A DNA stretch of 13,630 bases from Candidatus Gastranaerophilales bacterium. GTDB lineage: Bacteria; Cyanobacteriota; Vampirovibrionia; Gastranaerophilales; Gastranaerophilaceae. Where the stretch lies: positions 1 to 13,630 of the forward strand of contig CAAGHI010000028.1 of NCBI GenBank assembly GCA_900769645.1, written 5' to 3'. The position numbers and the translations under genes were made by a program. Below are positions 1 to 6,028 of this stretch, piece after piece; position 1 is the first letter of the stretch, and the number at the start of each line of letters is the position of its first letter. The notes under the pieces were generated by a model, which had not been told where the DNA came from, did no database searches, and worked only from the letters and a program-made list of their open reading frames with translations.

Positions 1-4
1 AACC

Positions 5-36
5 AATGTTGTTACAGTGGGCTACGTGCGTAGCAC
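5..36 (-). repeat. CTACG-type palindromic dispersed repeat, copy 1 (inverted)
   Basis: Read on the minus strand it begins gtgctacgcacgtagccc and continues tgtaacaacatt, matching the copies at 3680, 13273 and 13335. The core GCTACG-TG-CGTAGC on the plus strand is a perfect 6-bp inverted repeat. It follows the G10 tract directly. Confidence 0.65.
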
Positions 37-123
37 TGCCCCCCCCCCGATAAGCACATTAAACCCGTCAATTAGGTGGCTTTTCACTTTTATCAACTTT
101 TGTAACATACAATCTTTTTTCAT
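22..123 (-). CDS. Short ORF with poly-G tract, possibly a phase-OFF gene start
   Basis: This 33-codon leftward frame begins MKKDCMLQKLIKVKSHLIDG and ends GGGAVLRT. It is supported by a strong AAGGAG site at 131-136, 7 bases before the ATG, and by a consensus-like promoter at 187-215. It runs into ten consecutive G (plus-strand C at 39-48) and stops at 22-24. With 11 G the frame would stay open to the window edge; with 9 or 12 it would stop at the TAA complementary to bases 7-9. I infer either the 5' end of a phase-variable gene seen in its OFF state, with its body beyond the window, or a decayed start. The sequence after the G tract is a dispersed repeat, which argues for caution. No function is recognisable. 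Confidence 0.4.
   Translation of the reverse strand: MKKDCMLQKLIKVKSHLIDGFNVLIGGGAVLRT
39..48. repeat. Homopolymer C10 (G10 on the minus strand)
   Basis: Ten consecutive C on the plus strand lie inside the short leftward ORF. Homopolymers of this length are prone to slipped-strand length change. Such a run of G/C is striking in AT-rich DNA, and a similar run of 11 occurs in the leader of the large surface-protein gene at 8229-8239. Confidence 0.9.
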
Positions 124-145
124 ACTCTGGCTCCTTATCAATATT

Positions 146-162
146 GTCAGGCGGTGCCTGAC
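146..162. repeat. Perfect 7-bp hairpin GTCAGGC/GCCTGAC in the leader of the edge ORF
   Basis: GTCAGGC, a 3-base loop (ggt), then GCCTGAC, followed by CTAC. It sits between the promoter at 187-215 and the ribosome site at 131-136, so it would be in the 5' leader of the edge ORF. It is also just downstream of the lytic transglycosylase stop. No T-run follows on either strand, so it is not a classical terminator. A decayed relative is seen at 3869-3881 (gcacctgacctac) and a half copy at 5588-5594, so it is probably a dispersed repeat. Confidence 0.6.
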
Positions 163-186
163 CTACTTCTCTATTCTTATAAACTC

Positions 187-215
187 ATTTTACCATATTT
201 TTCGCAACTTTTCAA
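187..215 (-). promoter_or_regulatory. Sigma70-type promoter for the edge ORF
   Basis: Minus strand TTGAAA (210-215), a 17-base spacer, then TAAAAT (187-192). It overlaps the stop codon of the upstream lytic transglycosylase gene and points at the short ORF starting at 123. The predicted transcript start is near 180, giving a leader of about 57 bases that contains the GTCAGGC hairpin and an AAGGAG ribosome site. Confidence 0.6.
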
Positions 216-2197
216 GAGTTGCCATCGTAAATCCTTACGTAATTCCAATATGTTCTGAAAACTTTTTTTACATAATTTTGTGTCTCTGAATACGGAATTT
301 GTTCAACAAACTCATCTGTATCGTTATAATGAAGCGAATTTTTCCAACGCTGAATTGAACCAATTCCTCCATTATACGCAGCAATTGATGAAATATCATA
401 TCCTTCAAGATTTCGTTTCAAAAACAAATAATAATAATTTCCCAATTTGATATTTTGATAAGGGTTAAACAACGCACTTGAAACATTCATGCCCAACCCC
501 ATTTTGGCATTAATTTCACTAGCTGTCGTTGGCATCAACTGCATTAAACCACTCGCTCCAACAGCACTCTGCGCCAACGGGTCAAAATAACTCTCTTCTC
601 TAATCAATGAAAGCATAAGAGGCGCATTGTTTCCGGTCTGTCCCGCATATTTCACAACATCATCATAAAAAATCACAGGATAAACCAAACGCCATCTCAA
701 GTCATACTTATCAGGCTTATTTTTAATTTTTTCCATCGCATCACGTGCAACGAGCATGGAATGCGAATAATCACCTTTTTGGTAAAGTGCCCAACTCTTC
801 ACAAAGTCGTCATCTGCGCACATTTCATTCACAACATCAAAATCTTTCAAATCCACAAGTTTCACAATAATGTTATTTCGGGTGTATTTATATGGGTAAA
901 CAACCGGTTGTGGCTTTATGTTGCTTGTAATCAACGGTCCTTGCATTCTTGAAAGCTTCAAATACGCACGATATGCGTAGTAAGAATCCGGATATTTATT
1001 GATTACACTTTTATAATAACTTGTATATTCGCTGTAATTATTTGTTTTTTCAGCGATTTTTCCGAGCCAAAACATGACCATTGGAGACGAATTTGCATCA
1101 GGAAATTTCTTCAAGTGATCCATACCGATTTTTCTCGCATTTGTCAAATCGCCTGATTTTATTTTTTCAAAAAAGATATTTGACAAAGCATCGGCAGAAA
1201 ATCTTCCATCAGGATATTTCAGATACAAATTGCTGTAGCATGCCACTTTTTCATTTTGTGGAGAATTTTGGCATTTCAAGTTCAATAAATAATCTCGACC
1301 TTTGCCGGAAGAAAGCCCCAACAAGCGCTCTACAGCTTTTAATTTTGAATCCGAAAGTTTTACGTAAATATCTATTGCATCTATGATTTCGTCATCTTTT
1401 ACGTACTGTGAACGTTTTTGAACACCGTTTTCTGTCAAAAACTTTGCCCTCGGATAATTTTTCATGGCATAAGAATTTTTGACATCAAGTGCCCAATTTT
1501 CATTTACGTCTGTTTTTTGCAAAATTTCACGGGTCTTTGCATATTCCCCGAGTTGATAACACGAATTTGCCATCAGCAAATAATCATCTTTATTTATATT
1601 ATCTGCAAATTCAAACCAATGTTCGACAGCTTTAAGGGCATGCCGTCCTGATGGAGCTTTTGTCAAATAATGCCTGTAATAATTTTGAACATCATCTTTT
1701 GCAGATGTCGGAATAATTCTCGCTGATTTATACTTGTTTTGCAAAATTACACCCAAATAATACTCTGATGCAATTGCGTAATCCGTATCAGGCGCATTAT
1801 GAATAATATATTCAAAATATTTTTTTGCAGATTGCGGATTTGTCTCAACAAGTTTTTGCCCAGCCAAATATCTTGCACGAATACTCAATTTGTTATGTGG
1901 ATAATTATTAAACAAAAATTGATATTGTTTAATTTCCGATTTGTCGTCACCCAACATCATTGCGCATTCGCCTCTATGGTAAATCGCAATCGGTTTTAAA
2001 CTTGAAAAATATGAAACCTTTGAAAAAAGATAATATGCGTTTTGATAATCACCTTTGGAAAAATCCTCTAATGCAGCTTTGTAGATTTCGTCAGTCTTTG
2101 CAGGCGATTGATAAAACATTGCAAAGCAAAAACCTGCCACTACAACCAGCGTAGCAGCCGTCAAAGCTATCTTCTTTTTCATTTCCCAATCAAACAT
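212..2197 (-). CDS. Membrane-anchored or periplasmic soluble-lytic-transglycosylase-like protein (Slt70 type)
   Basis: This 661-residue protein is predicted to cleave the peptidoglycan MurNAc-GlcNAc bond with 1,6-anhydro product formation, the reaction of the SLT/GH23 family. A hydrophobic segment at residues 10-30 suggests a signal anchor. Residues 35-500 are alpha-helical with TPR/Slt-like superhelix pairs (for example GDYQNAYYLFSK near 49-60). The catalytic domain spans about 520-655: IREESYF with probable catalytic Glu535, GASGLMQLMP at 547-556 and AYNGG at 607-611, the three classic SLT motifs. Start choice: ATG at 2197 fits a promoter 10 bases upstream but has no clear ribosome site. 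An in-frame ATG at 2182 (MKKKIAL) gives a more typical signal sequence and is a real alternative. It is divergent from manC. Confidence 0.93.
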   Translation of the reverse strand: MFDWEMKKKIALTAATLVVVAGFCFAMFYQSPAKTDEIYKAALEDFSKGDYQNAYYLFSKVSYFSSLKPIAIYHRGECAMMLGDDKSEIKQYQFLFNNYPHNKLSIRARYLAGQKLVETNPQSAKKYFEYIIHNAPDTDYAIASEYYLGVILQNKYKSARIIPTSAKDDVQNYYRHYLTKAPSGRHALKAVEHWFEFADNINKDDYLLMANSCYQLGEYAKTREILQKTDVNENWALDVKNSYAMKNYPRAKFLTENGVQKRSQYVKDDEIIDAIDIYVKLSDSKLKAVERLLGLSSGKGRDYLLNLKCQNSPQNEKVACYSNLYLKYPDGRFSADALSNIFFEKIKSGDLTNARKIGMDHLKKFPDANSSPMVMFWLGKIAEKTNNYSEYTSYYKSVINKYPDSYYAYRAYLKLSRMQGPLITSNIKPQPVVYPYKYTRNNIIVKLVDLKDFDVVNEMCADDDFVKSWALYQKGDYSHSMLVARDAMEKIKNKPDKYDLRWRLVYPVIFYDDVVKYAGQTGNNAPLMLSLIREESYFDPLAQSAVGASGLMQLMPTTASEINAKMGLGMNVSSALFNPYQNIKLGNYYYLFLKRNLEGYDISSIAAYNGGIGSIQRWKNSLHYNDTDEFVEQIPYSETQNYVKKVFRTYWNYVRIYDGNS

Positions 2198-2206
2198 TCT
2201 TACAAT

Positions 2207-2235
2207 ATATTAACAAAAAACAAAATTTTATTCAA
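2207..2235 (-). promoter_or_regulatory. Promoter of the lytic transglycosylase gene, very close to the start codon
   Basis: Minus strand TTGAAT (2230-2235), 17-base spacer, TAATAT (2207-2212). The last -10 base is 10 bases from the A of the ATG at 2197, so the transcript would carry only about 2-4 leader bases. If the start is instead the ATG at 2182 the leader is about 18 bases. No strong Shine-Dalgarno sequence is visible before either. Confidence 0.5.
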
Positions 2236-2258
2236 GAATAATAATAATTTTATTTATT

Positions 2259-2269
2259 TATAATATAAT
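2259..2269 (+). promoter_or_regulatory. Possible -10 elements for manC
   Basis: Two overlapping TATAAT hexamers (2259-2264 and 2264-2269) lie 24-35 bases before the manC ATG. No convincing -35 box is found at the right spacing, and the surrounding DNA is almost pure A/T, so chance matches are expected. Weak evidence only. Confidence 0.3.
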
Positions 2270-2292
2270 AATAAATATATTACGGAGGTTAA

Positions 2293-3681
2293 ATGTACGG
2301 AATTATATTGGCAGGCGGCTCCGGAAGCAGATTATGGCCGCTATCGAGAGAGTTATATCCAAAACAATTGTTGAACTTGGTTTCCAACGAAAGTTTGTTA
2401 CAAACAACTTTTGAAAGATTAAATTTTTGCATGCCAAAAGAAAATATTATCAGTGCAACAAATACAAAACATGTTGCAAATGTCAGAATGCAACTTTCTG
2501 AATTAACTGATAATCCGATTATTTTGGGCGAACCGGTAGCCAAAAACACAGCTCCTGCAATAATTACAGCTACAAAATATATTATGCAAAAATCCGACTC
2601 TGATCCCGTAATTTTAGCCGTTCCGTCAGACCTTTTGATTAAAGATAACGAAAAATTCGTCTCAACAATGAAAAAAGGTGAAAAACTCGCAGAACAAGGT
2701 TACATCGTAACTTTTGGGATAAAACCAAACTATCCTGAAACAGGTTACGGTTACATTAACGCTGACGAAAAAATCGGCGACGGATTTAAAGTAAAAGAAT
2801 TTATTGAAAAACCAAATTATGAAAAAGCCGCAGAGTTTACAAAAAAAAATAATTTCTACTGGAACAGCGGAATTTTCATGTTCAAAACTTCTACAATTAT
2901 GAAAGAAACTCTTGAGCATGCCCCTGAAATAGCAAAGGTTTCAGAGAAATTTGATTTTTCAGAAAACAACCAAATCGCATTTGTAGATTTTGACAAAATG
3001 CCGAATATCTCAATAGATTATGCAGTTATGGAAAAATCGGACAATATTGCACTCGTCGAACTTGAAAGCGACTGGTACGACATCGGCTCTTGGCAAGCGA
3101 TTTATAATGTTAGTCCAAAAGATGAAAACGGAAATGTTTTTGTAGGTCACGTTTTAGACAAAAATTCAAAAAACTCTTTTGTTTATGCATCATCAAAACT
3201 TGTTACGACAATCGGTCTTGAAGATACCGTTATTGTTGAAACAGAGGACGCAATTCTTGCTTGCAAAAAAGACAAAACGCAAGAAGTTAAGCAGATTTAC
3301 GAAACTTTGAAAAAACAAAATGACAACACACATCTTGTGCACAAAACAGTTTACCGTCCGTGGGGATTTTATACAGTAATTGCGCAAGGCGACGGATTTT
3401 TAACAAAAATTATTCACGTAAACCCAGGGCAAAAATTGTCAGTCCAATCACACAATTTTCGCAGCGAACATTGGGTAGTGCTTTCAGGAACTGCCAAAGT
3501 CGTTTTAGAAGGTAAAGAATTAATTCTTTCGCCGGGGCATAGTGTCGATATTCCGCTCAAGGCAATACATTCACTCCAAAACCCATTTGACAAAGATATT
3601 GAAATTATTGAGGTTCAAAAAGGTGATCCGTTGATTGAAGAAGATATTATTCGTTACGAAGACATGTACGGCAGAGCATAG
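2293..3681 (+). CDS. manC: Type II mannose-1-phosphate guanylyltransferase / mannose-6-phosphate isomerase
   Basis: This 462-residue enzyme has the usual length of the ManC/AlgA/CpsB family, which makes GDP-mannose from mannose-1-phosphate and GTP and often also isomerises fructose-6-phosphate and mannose-6-phosphate. The N-terminal nucleotidyltransferase carries GGSGSRLWPLSRELYPKQ at 8-25, FIEKP at 170-174, NSGIF at 191-195 and DWYDIGSW at 260-267. The C-terminal cupin (about 350-460) has RPWGFY at 355-360 and QSHNFRSEHW at 385-394, with probable metal ligands Gln385, His387, Glu392 and His426. The usual QxHHHRAEHW stretch is changed to SHNFRS, but the expected ligands are kept. The start is well supported by GGAGG at 2284-2288. 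GDP-mannose would feed surface polysaccharide or glycan synthesis. No sugar-transferase neighbours are present, so this gene stands alone. Confidence 0.95.
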   Translation: MYGIILAGGSGSRLWPLSRELYPKQLLNLVSNESLLQTTFERLNFCMPKENIISATNTKHVANVRMQLSELTDNPIILGEPVAKNTAPAIITATKYIMQKSDSDPVILAVPSDLLIKDNEKFVSTMKKGEKLAEQGYIVTFGIKPNYPETGYGYINADEKIGDGFKVKEFIEKPNYEKAAEFTKKNNFYWNSGIFMFKTSTIMKETLEHAPEIAKVSEKFDFSENNQIAFVDFDKMPNISIDYAVMEKSDNIALVELESDWYDIGSWQAIYNVSPKDENGNVFVGHVLDKNSKNSFVYASSKLVTTIGLEDTVIVETEDAILACKKDKTQEVKQIYETLKKQNDNTHLVHKTVYRPWGFYTVIAQGDGFLTKIIHVNPGQKLSVQSHNFRSEHWVVLSGTAKVVLEGKELILSPGHSVDIPLKAIHSLQNPFDKDIEIIEVQKGDPLIEEDIIRYEDMYGRA

Positions 3682-3712
3682 TGCTACACACGTAGCCCAT
3701 TGTAACAGGGTT
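3680..3712 (+). repeat. CTACG-type palindromic dispersed repeat, copy 2
   Basis: It begins gtgctacacacgtagccc and continues with tgtaacagggtt. It matches, with a few changes, the reverse complement of window bases 1-36 and the copies at 13273-13305 and 13335-13364. The core reads CTACRCACGTAG. The first bases overlap the manC stop codon region. Confidence 0.65.
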
Positions 3713-3894
3713 CATTCCTATTTCAGACTTTGGTGTAAAGTTCTTACACACATAGCCCCTGTGCAAAAATTTTTCGTCATTCTGAAAGCTTAGAAAAATA
3801 TTCTAAGCGATTAGCGAAGAATAATTTTTCTTGCTATTCAGAATCTAGTTATCATATTATCAAACAGCACCTGACCTACAAAACAATAATTTTC
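3682..3894. other. Convergent gap of dispersed repeats between manC and the small membrane protein gene
   Basis: No gene is seen. The gap holds one copy of the CTACG-type palindromic repeat (3680-3712), a decayed second unit (about 3743-3763), the 66-bp palindrome (3779-3844), and a remnant of the GTCAGG...CCTGAC repeat (about 3869-3881). The strong palindrome lies between two converging genes and could stop transcription from both sides, although it lacks a classical GC stem with a U tail. Confidence 0.7.
3779..3844. repeat. 66-bp palindromic repeat, copy 1
   Basis: The element starts ATTCTGAAAGC and ends GCTATTCAGAAT, with the two arms nearly complementary along their whole length (about 31 bases each with a short central loop). 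Each arm is also partly self-complementary (TTAGAAAAATATTCTAA). It differs from the copy at 13406-13471 by two bases out of 66. It looks like a small non-coding mobile element or REP/MITE-like repeat capable of forming a long hairpin or cruciform. Confidence 0.8.
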
Positions 3895-4095
3895 CTAAAC
3901 CTGCATTTGTTCAATATAATAACCTGTTTTTGGTTGATTATCTTTATGATTGTTCTGCCAGAAGAAAAATCCGATCGCAATTGCGGCAACAAGAAGGATT
4001 ATAAAAAACACCTTTGTCAAAATCGCAAAGATTTTCCCAACAATAAATAAAACTATAATTATCCCCAATCCGATTAATAATACTGAAAAATCCAT
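3895..4095 (-). CDS. Small two-helix membrane protein, function unknown
   Basis: A 66-residue protein with two hydrophobic segments, about residues 4-24 and 27-47, separated by a short lysine-containing turn (GKIFAILTK), then a polar tail with QNNHKDNQPKTGYY. Its ATG shares one base with the plsY stop codon (TAATG), so translation is probably coupled to plsY and the two form an operon. I do not recognise a family. A role linked to the membrane or phospholipid synthesis is only suggested by the coupling. Its stop lies in the repeat-rich convergent gap. Confidence 0.75.
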   Translation of the reverse strand: MDFSVLLIGLGIIIVLFIVGKIFAILTKVFFIILLVAAIAIGFFFWQNNHKDNQPKTGYYIEQMQV

Positions 4096-4700
4096 TATCT
4101 CACCTTGTTTTCTTCGCCTTTAATAAGTCTTTGAATATTTGTTCTGTGCAACCAAATTATGTACAAAGCGCCCAATCCGCAATACGCAATATACGCAACA
4201 GGAGCGTGAAACGCCCACATAATGAATGGAGACAATGCAAGTGCAATAATTGAACCCAATGACACATATCTTGAAAAGAATGTTATAACAGCCCAAATTG
4301 CAGCAATAACAAGACCTACTTGCCAATTTAATGCCAAAATAGTACCAACACCTGACGCAACAGATTTTCCGCCAGTAAATTTCAAGAAAATAGATTTGCT
4401 ATGTCCCAAAATTACCGCAATCGCAGCCAACACAGGCAAAAGTCCAATTCCTGTAAAAGATTTTGCAAACAATGATGCCAAAACAACAGGTAATGCACCT
4501 TTAAAAGCGTCTAACAAAAGTGTTATAAAAAACCATTTTTTACCCATAACACGTTTTACGTTCGTAGCTCCTGTCGAGCCGGAACCGATTGTTCTAATAT
4601 CTTCACCAGTAAAGGTTTTTACAATAATATATCCTGTCGGAATTGAACCGATAATATAAGCGCTAATTACAACCGCCAAAAGTTCTATAATTTTTTCCAT
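4095..4700 (-). CDS. plsY: Acyl-phosphate:glycerol-3-phosphate acyltransferase PlsY
   Basis: This 201-residue integral membrane enzyme transfers an acyl chain from acyl phosphate to glycerol-3-phosphate, the first acylation in phospholipid synthesis. The three family motifs are visible: DIRTIGSGSTGATNVKR at 34-50, GHSKSIFLKFTGGKSVASG at 99-117, and LHRTNIQRLIKGEE at 184-197. There are several membrane segments (about 5-28, 56-76, 80-98, 125-143, 147-183). The start at 4700 is chosen because AGGAGAG lies just upstream at 4704-4710, the protein then begins right at the conserved MEKIIELLAV...GSIPTGY segment, and a promoter ends at 4720. A longer frame up to 4892 exists but would overlap the divergent gene and adds no family sequence. 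plsX is not in the window. Confidence 0.96.
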   Translation of the reverse strand: MEKIIELLAVVISAYIIGSIPTGYIIVKTFTGEDIRTIGSGSTGATNVKRVMGKKWFFITLLLDAFKGALPVVLASLFAKSFTGIGLLPVLAAIAVILGHSKSIFLKFTGGKSVASGVGTILALNWQVGLVIAAIWAVITFFSRYVSLGSIIALALSPFIMWAFHAPVAYIAYCGLGALYIIWLHRTNIQRLIKGEENKVR

Positions 4701-4703
4701 AAT

Positions 4704-4710
4704 CTCTCCT
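4704..4710 (-). promoter_or_regulatory. Ribosome binding site that fixes the plsY start
   Basis: Minus strand AGGAGAG followed by ATT and ATG at 4700. This close match to the Shine-Dalgarno consensus selects the internal ATG rather than the upstream start of the longer frame at 4892. Confidence 0.75.
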
Positions 4711-4719
4711 TGTTCACAA

Positions 4720-4748
4720 ATTATAACAAGGATATTGTAATAATTCAA
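4720..4748 (-). promoter_or_regulatory. plsY promoter, overlapping the divergent promoter
   Basis: Minus strand TTGAAT (4743-4748), 17-base spacer, TATAAT (4720-4725). The predicted transcript start near 4713 leaves just enough room for the AGGAGAG ribosome site. It overlaps the plus-strand promoter at 4735-4762, so both genes probably cannot be initiated at the same moment. Confidence 0.6.
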
Positions 4749-4762
4749 GAATATATTATAAT
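4735..4762 (+). promoter_or_regulatory. Promoter of the secreted VirB10-like protein gene, very close to the start codon
   Basis: TTGTAA (4735-4740), 16-base spacer, TATAAT (4757-4762). The -10 box ends 10 bases before the A of the ATG at 4772, giving a leader of only about 3 bases. No Shine-Dalgarno sequence precedes that ATG (gtatatgta). Confidence 0.55.
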
Positions 4763-4771
4763 GTATATGTA

Positions 4772-5581
4772 ATGAAAAAGATTTTAGCACTATTAATATG
4801 TTTTCAAATCCTTGCACTACCTGTGTTTGCGGAATACGATTTTTCTGATGAAGCACAGGCAGAATTTGATAGGAATAAAAATCAGTACACAAATGTTCAA
4901 CCTACTGATTTTACTAAAAAGCGAAATCGTTCAGAAATTAAAAACAATCAGCCAAACGAAAGTTTACTTCCTACAGAAACAGAGAATATCCAAAACAACG
5001 CTTTTACACCACCGCAACAAAATCCATCTTTGAATGGTTATGTTACAAATATTCCGGCTGGAACAAGTTTCAACGTCACATTTGATTCCGGCATAAGTTC
5101 AGGAAGTTTGGAGAAAAATGATAGGCTAACAGTGCGCTTAACTGAAGACTTGAGATATAACGGTCGATTAATTGCACCTGCCGGAAGTCTTGTTTATGGA
5201 ACCGCAACAGATGCACAAAACGCAGGTTTGGCTTATGGAAGCGGCATGATTGAAATAAGTTTTAACGAAATTTTGACACCGGAAGGCAATCCGATAGCAA
5301 TTTCCACAGAAAAAGTTTACCTCAAAGCCAAAAGTGAACGAGCACAAAAAATGACTCGTGACGTTTTGGTTGGCGCACTAGGGAGTATGCTTGTAGGCGC
5401 TGCTTTGACGGCACTTGGTGGTGGAGATGACTGGGGACGTAATATGGTAACATTTGCAAGCATAGGCGCAGTAGGAGGAGGCTTGCGTGGCACAATGCAG
5501 CGTGGTAAGGAAGTTCAAATTCCAGATGGCACAACAATTCAGGTAAAACTTGCAGAACCTATAAGTGCGAATAAAATATAA
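4772..5581 (+). CDS. Secreted protein with VirB10/TrbI-like beta domain and glycine-rich segment
   Basis: This 269-residue protein has a clear signal peptide (MKKILALLICFQILALPVFA, cleavage after Ala20). Residues 21-90 are polar, Q/N/P-rich and probably disordered. Residues 92-180 resemble the beta fold of VirB10/TrbI-type proteins: IPAGTSFNVTFDSGIS, then NDRLTVRLTEDLRYNGR and LIAPAGSLVYGTA. Residues 197-238 are rich in Gly/Ala with hydrophobic stretches, like a glycine zipper or membrane-inserting segment. The C-terminal strand IPDGTTIQVKLAEPIS (250-265) repeats the pattern of 94-109. No secretion-system genes are nearby, so a conjugation role is not supported and a general envelope role is more likely. 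The start is fixed by the signal peptide and promoter although no ribosome site is seen. Confidence 0.8.
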   Translation: MKKILALLICFQILALPVFAEYDFSDEAQAEFDRNKNQYTNVQPTDFTKKRNRSEIKNNQPNESLLPTETENIQNNAFTPPQQNPSLNGYVTNIPAGTSFNVTFDSGISSGSLEKNDRLTVRLTEDLRYNGRLIAPAGSLVYGTATDAQNAGLAYGSGMIEISFNEILTPEGNPIAISTEKVYLKAKSERAQKMTRDVLVGALGSMLVGAALTALGGGDDWGRNMVTFASIGAVGGGLRGTMQRGKEVQIPDGTTIQVKLAEPISANKI

Positions 5582-5609
5582 GGTTATTGTCAGGCTAAAT
5601 TACATAGTT

Positions 5610-5882
5610 GTCATTCTGAATAGCAATATGCACCAAAATAGAAGCAAGGCAAGGCTTCTCTCCCTCTATTAGGGAGAGAAAGAGAGTGGGTAAACGACAA
5701 AATATACCCCCACCATGACGTCGTTGACTCATAAAAATAAGAAAACTCCCGTCTGAGTGGGACGGGAGAAATAGGAATTGAAAACTGCTTTTCAGCAGCT
5801 TTCTGTATGAAAAATTTTTGTGTTTTTGTTTTTGGTGTTGGGCAAGTATGCCCAACCTACATTGCTAAGCCTTCAGAATGAC
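5610..5882. repeat. MITE-like element with 11-bp terminal inverted repeats and three internal hairpins
   Basis: GTCATTCTGAA at 5610-5620 is perfectly complementary to TTCAGAATGAC at 5872-5882. The same end sequence caps the 66-bp palindromes elsewhere in the window (gtcattctgaa at 3776-3786 and 13403-13413). Inside are three perfect hairpins: TTCTCTCCCT/AGGGAGAGAA (5656-5680), CTCCCGTC/GACGGGAG (5746-5768), and GTTGGGCA/TGCCCAAC (5837-5856). No transposase is encoded, so movement, if any, would be in trans. Confidence 0.65.
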
Positions 5883-5941
5883 GACTAACGTAGTTACTAG
5901 ATTACTTCGCTGTCGCTCGTAATGACGACTACGTAGTTACT
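5877..5941. repeat. Direct repeat AATGACGACT(A)ACGTAGTTACT, two copies around a hairpin
   Basis: AATGACGACTAACGTAGTTACT (5878-5899) and AATGACGACTACGTAGTTACT (5921-5941) flank a short stretch with imperfect dyad symmetry (ATTACTTCGC...GCTCGTAAT). The core CTACGTAG is again a palindrome of the CTACG type seen in the other repeats. Confidence 0.55.
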
Positions 5942-5949
5942 TTCCCCGT

Positions 5950-6027
5950 AACTTTCCCCTCGCCCCTAGGGGGAGAGGGAGCAATCCTTAGTGAGCGAAT
6001 AGCGAACTTAGGAGTGCGGGTGAGGGG
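5950..6027. repeat. GC-rich REP-like palindromic stretch
   Basis: It contains the palindrome CCCCTAGGGG (5963-5972) within a larger imperfect stem, and the outer parts CCCCTCGCCC (5956-5965) and GGGTGAGGGG (about 6018-6027) are also nearly complementary. It ends next to the TAG of the leftward surface-protein gene and may act as its transcription end or mRNA-stabilising structure. Confidence 0.5.
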
Positions 6028-6028
6028 G

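Larger units (their letters stand above)
5582..6028. other. 447-bp gap made of nested hairpin repeats
   Basis: No credible gene is seen. The stretch is a patchwork: an element bounded by 11-bp inverted repeats (5610-5882), a short repeat carrying AATGACGACT twice with a palindromic core (about 5877-5940), and a GC-rich REP-like stretch (5950-6027) that abuts the stop of the surface-protein gene. Base composition is clearly more GC-rich than neighbouring genes. Confidence 0.75.

Noticed and set aside
17..289. Rightward 90-codon frame at the window start
   Set aside because: It is antisense to the edge ORF, its promoter and the end of the lytic transglycosylase gene, and reads through repeats and the C10 tract.
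4222..4659. 145-codon frame antisense to plsY
   Set aside because: It lies entirely within a well-identified conserved gene and is explained as a shadow frame.
4701..4892. N-terminal extension of the plsY frame up to an ATG at 4892
   Set aside because: It overlaps the divergent gene and the promoters, has no PlsY sequence, and a strong ribosome site marks the ATG at 4700.
4772..5581. Conjugation or type IV secretion component
   Set aside because: Only one domain resembles VirB10/TrbI and none of the partner genes is nearby, so a conjugation role is not claimed.
5595..5855. Leftward 86-codon frame in the gap after the secreted protein gene
   Set aside because: It consists of the hairpin-rich repeat element, has no ribosome site, and its open state follows from the repeat composition.
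5610..5941. Possible CRISPR array or tandem repeat locus in the 5.6-5.9 kb gap
   Set aside because: The repeats are nested hairpins of different sequence with no regular repeat-spacer alternation, and no cas genes are present.
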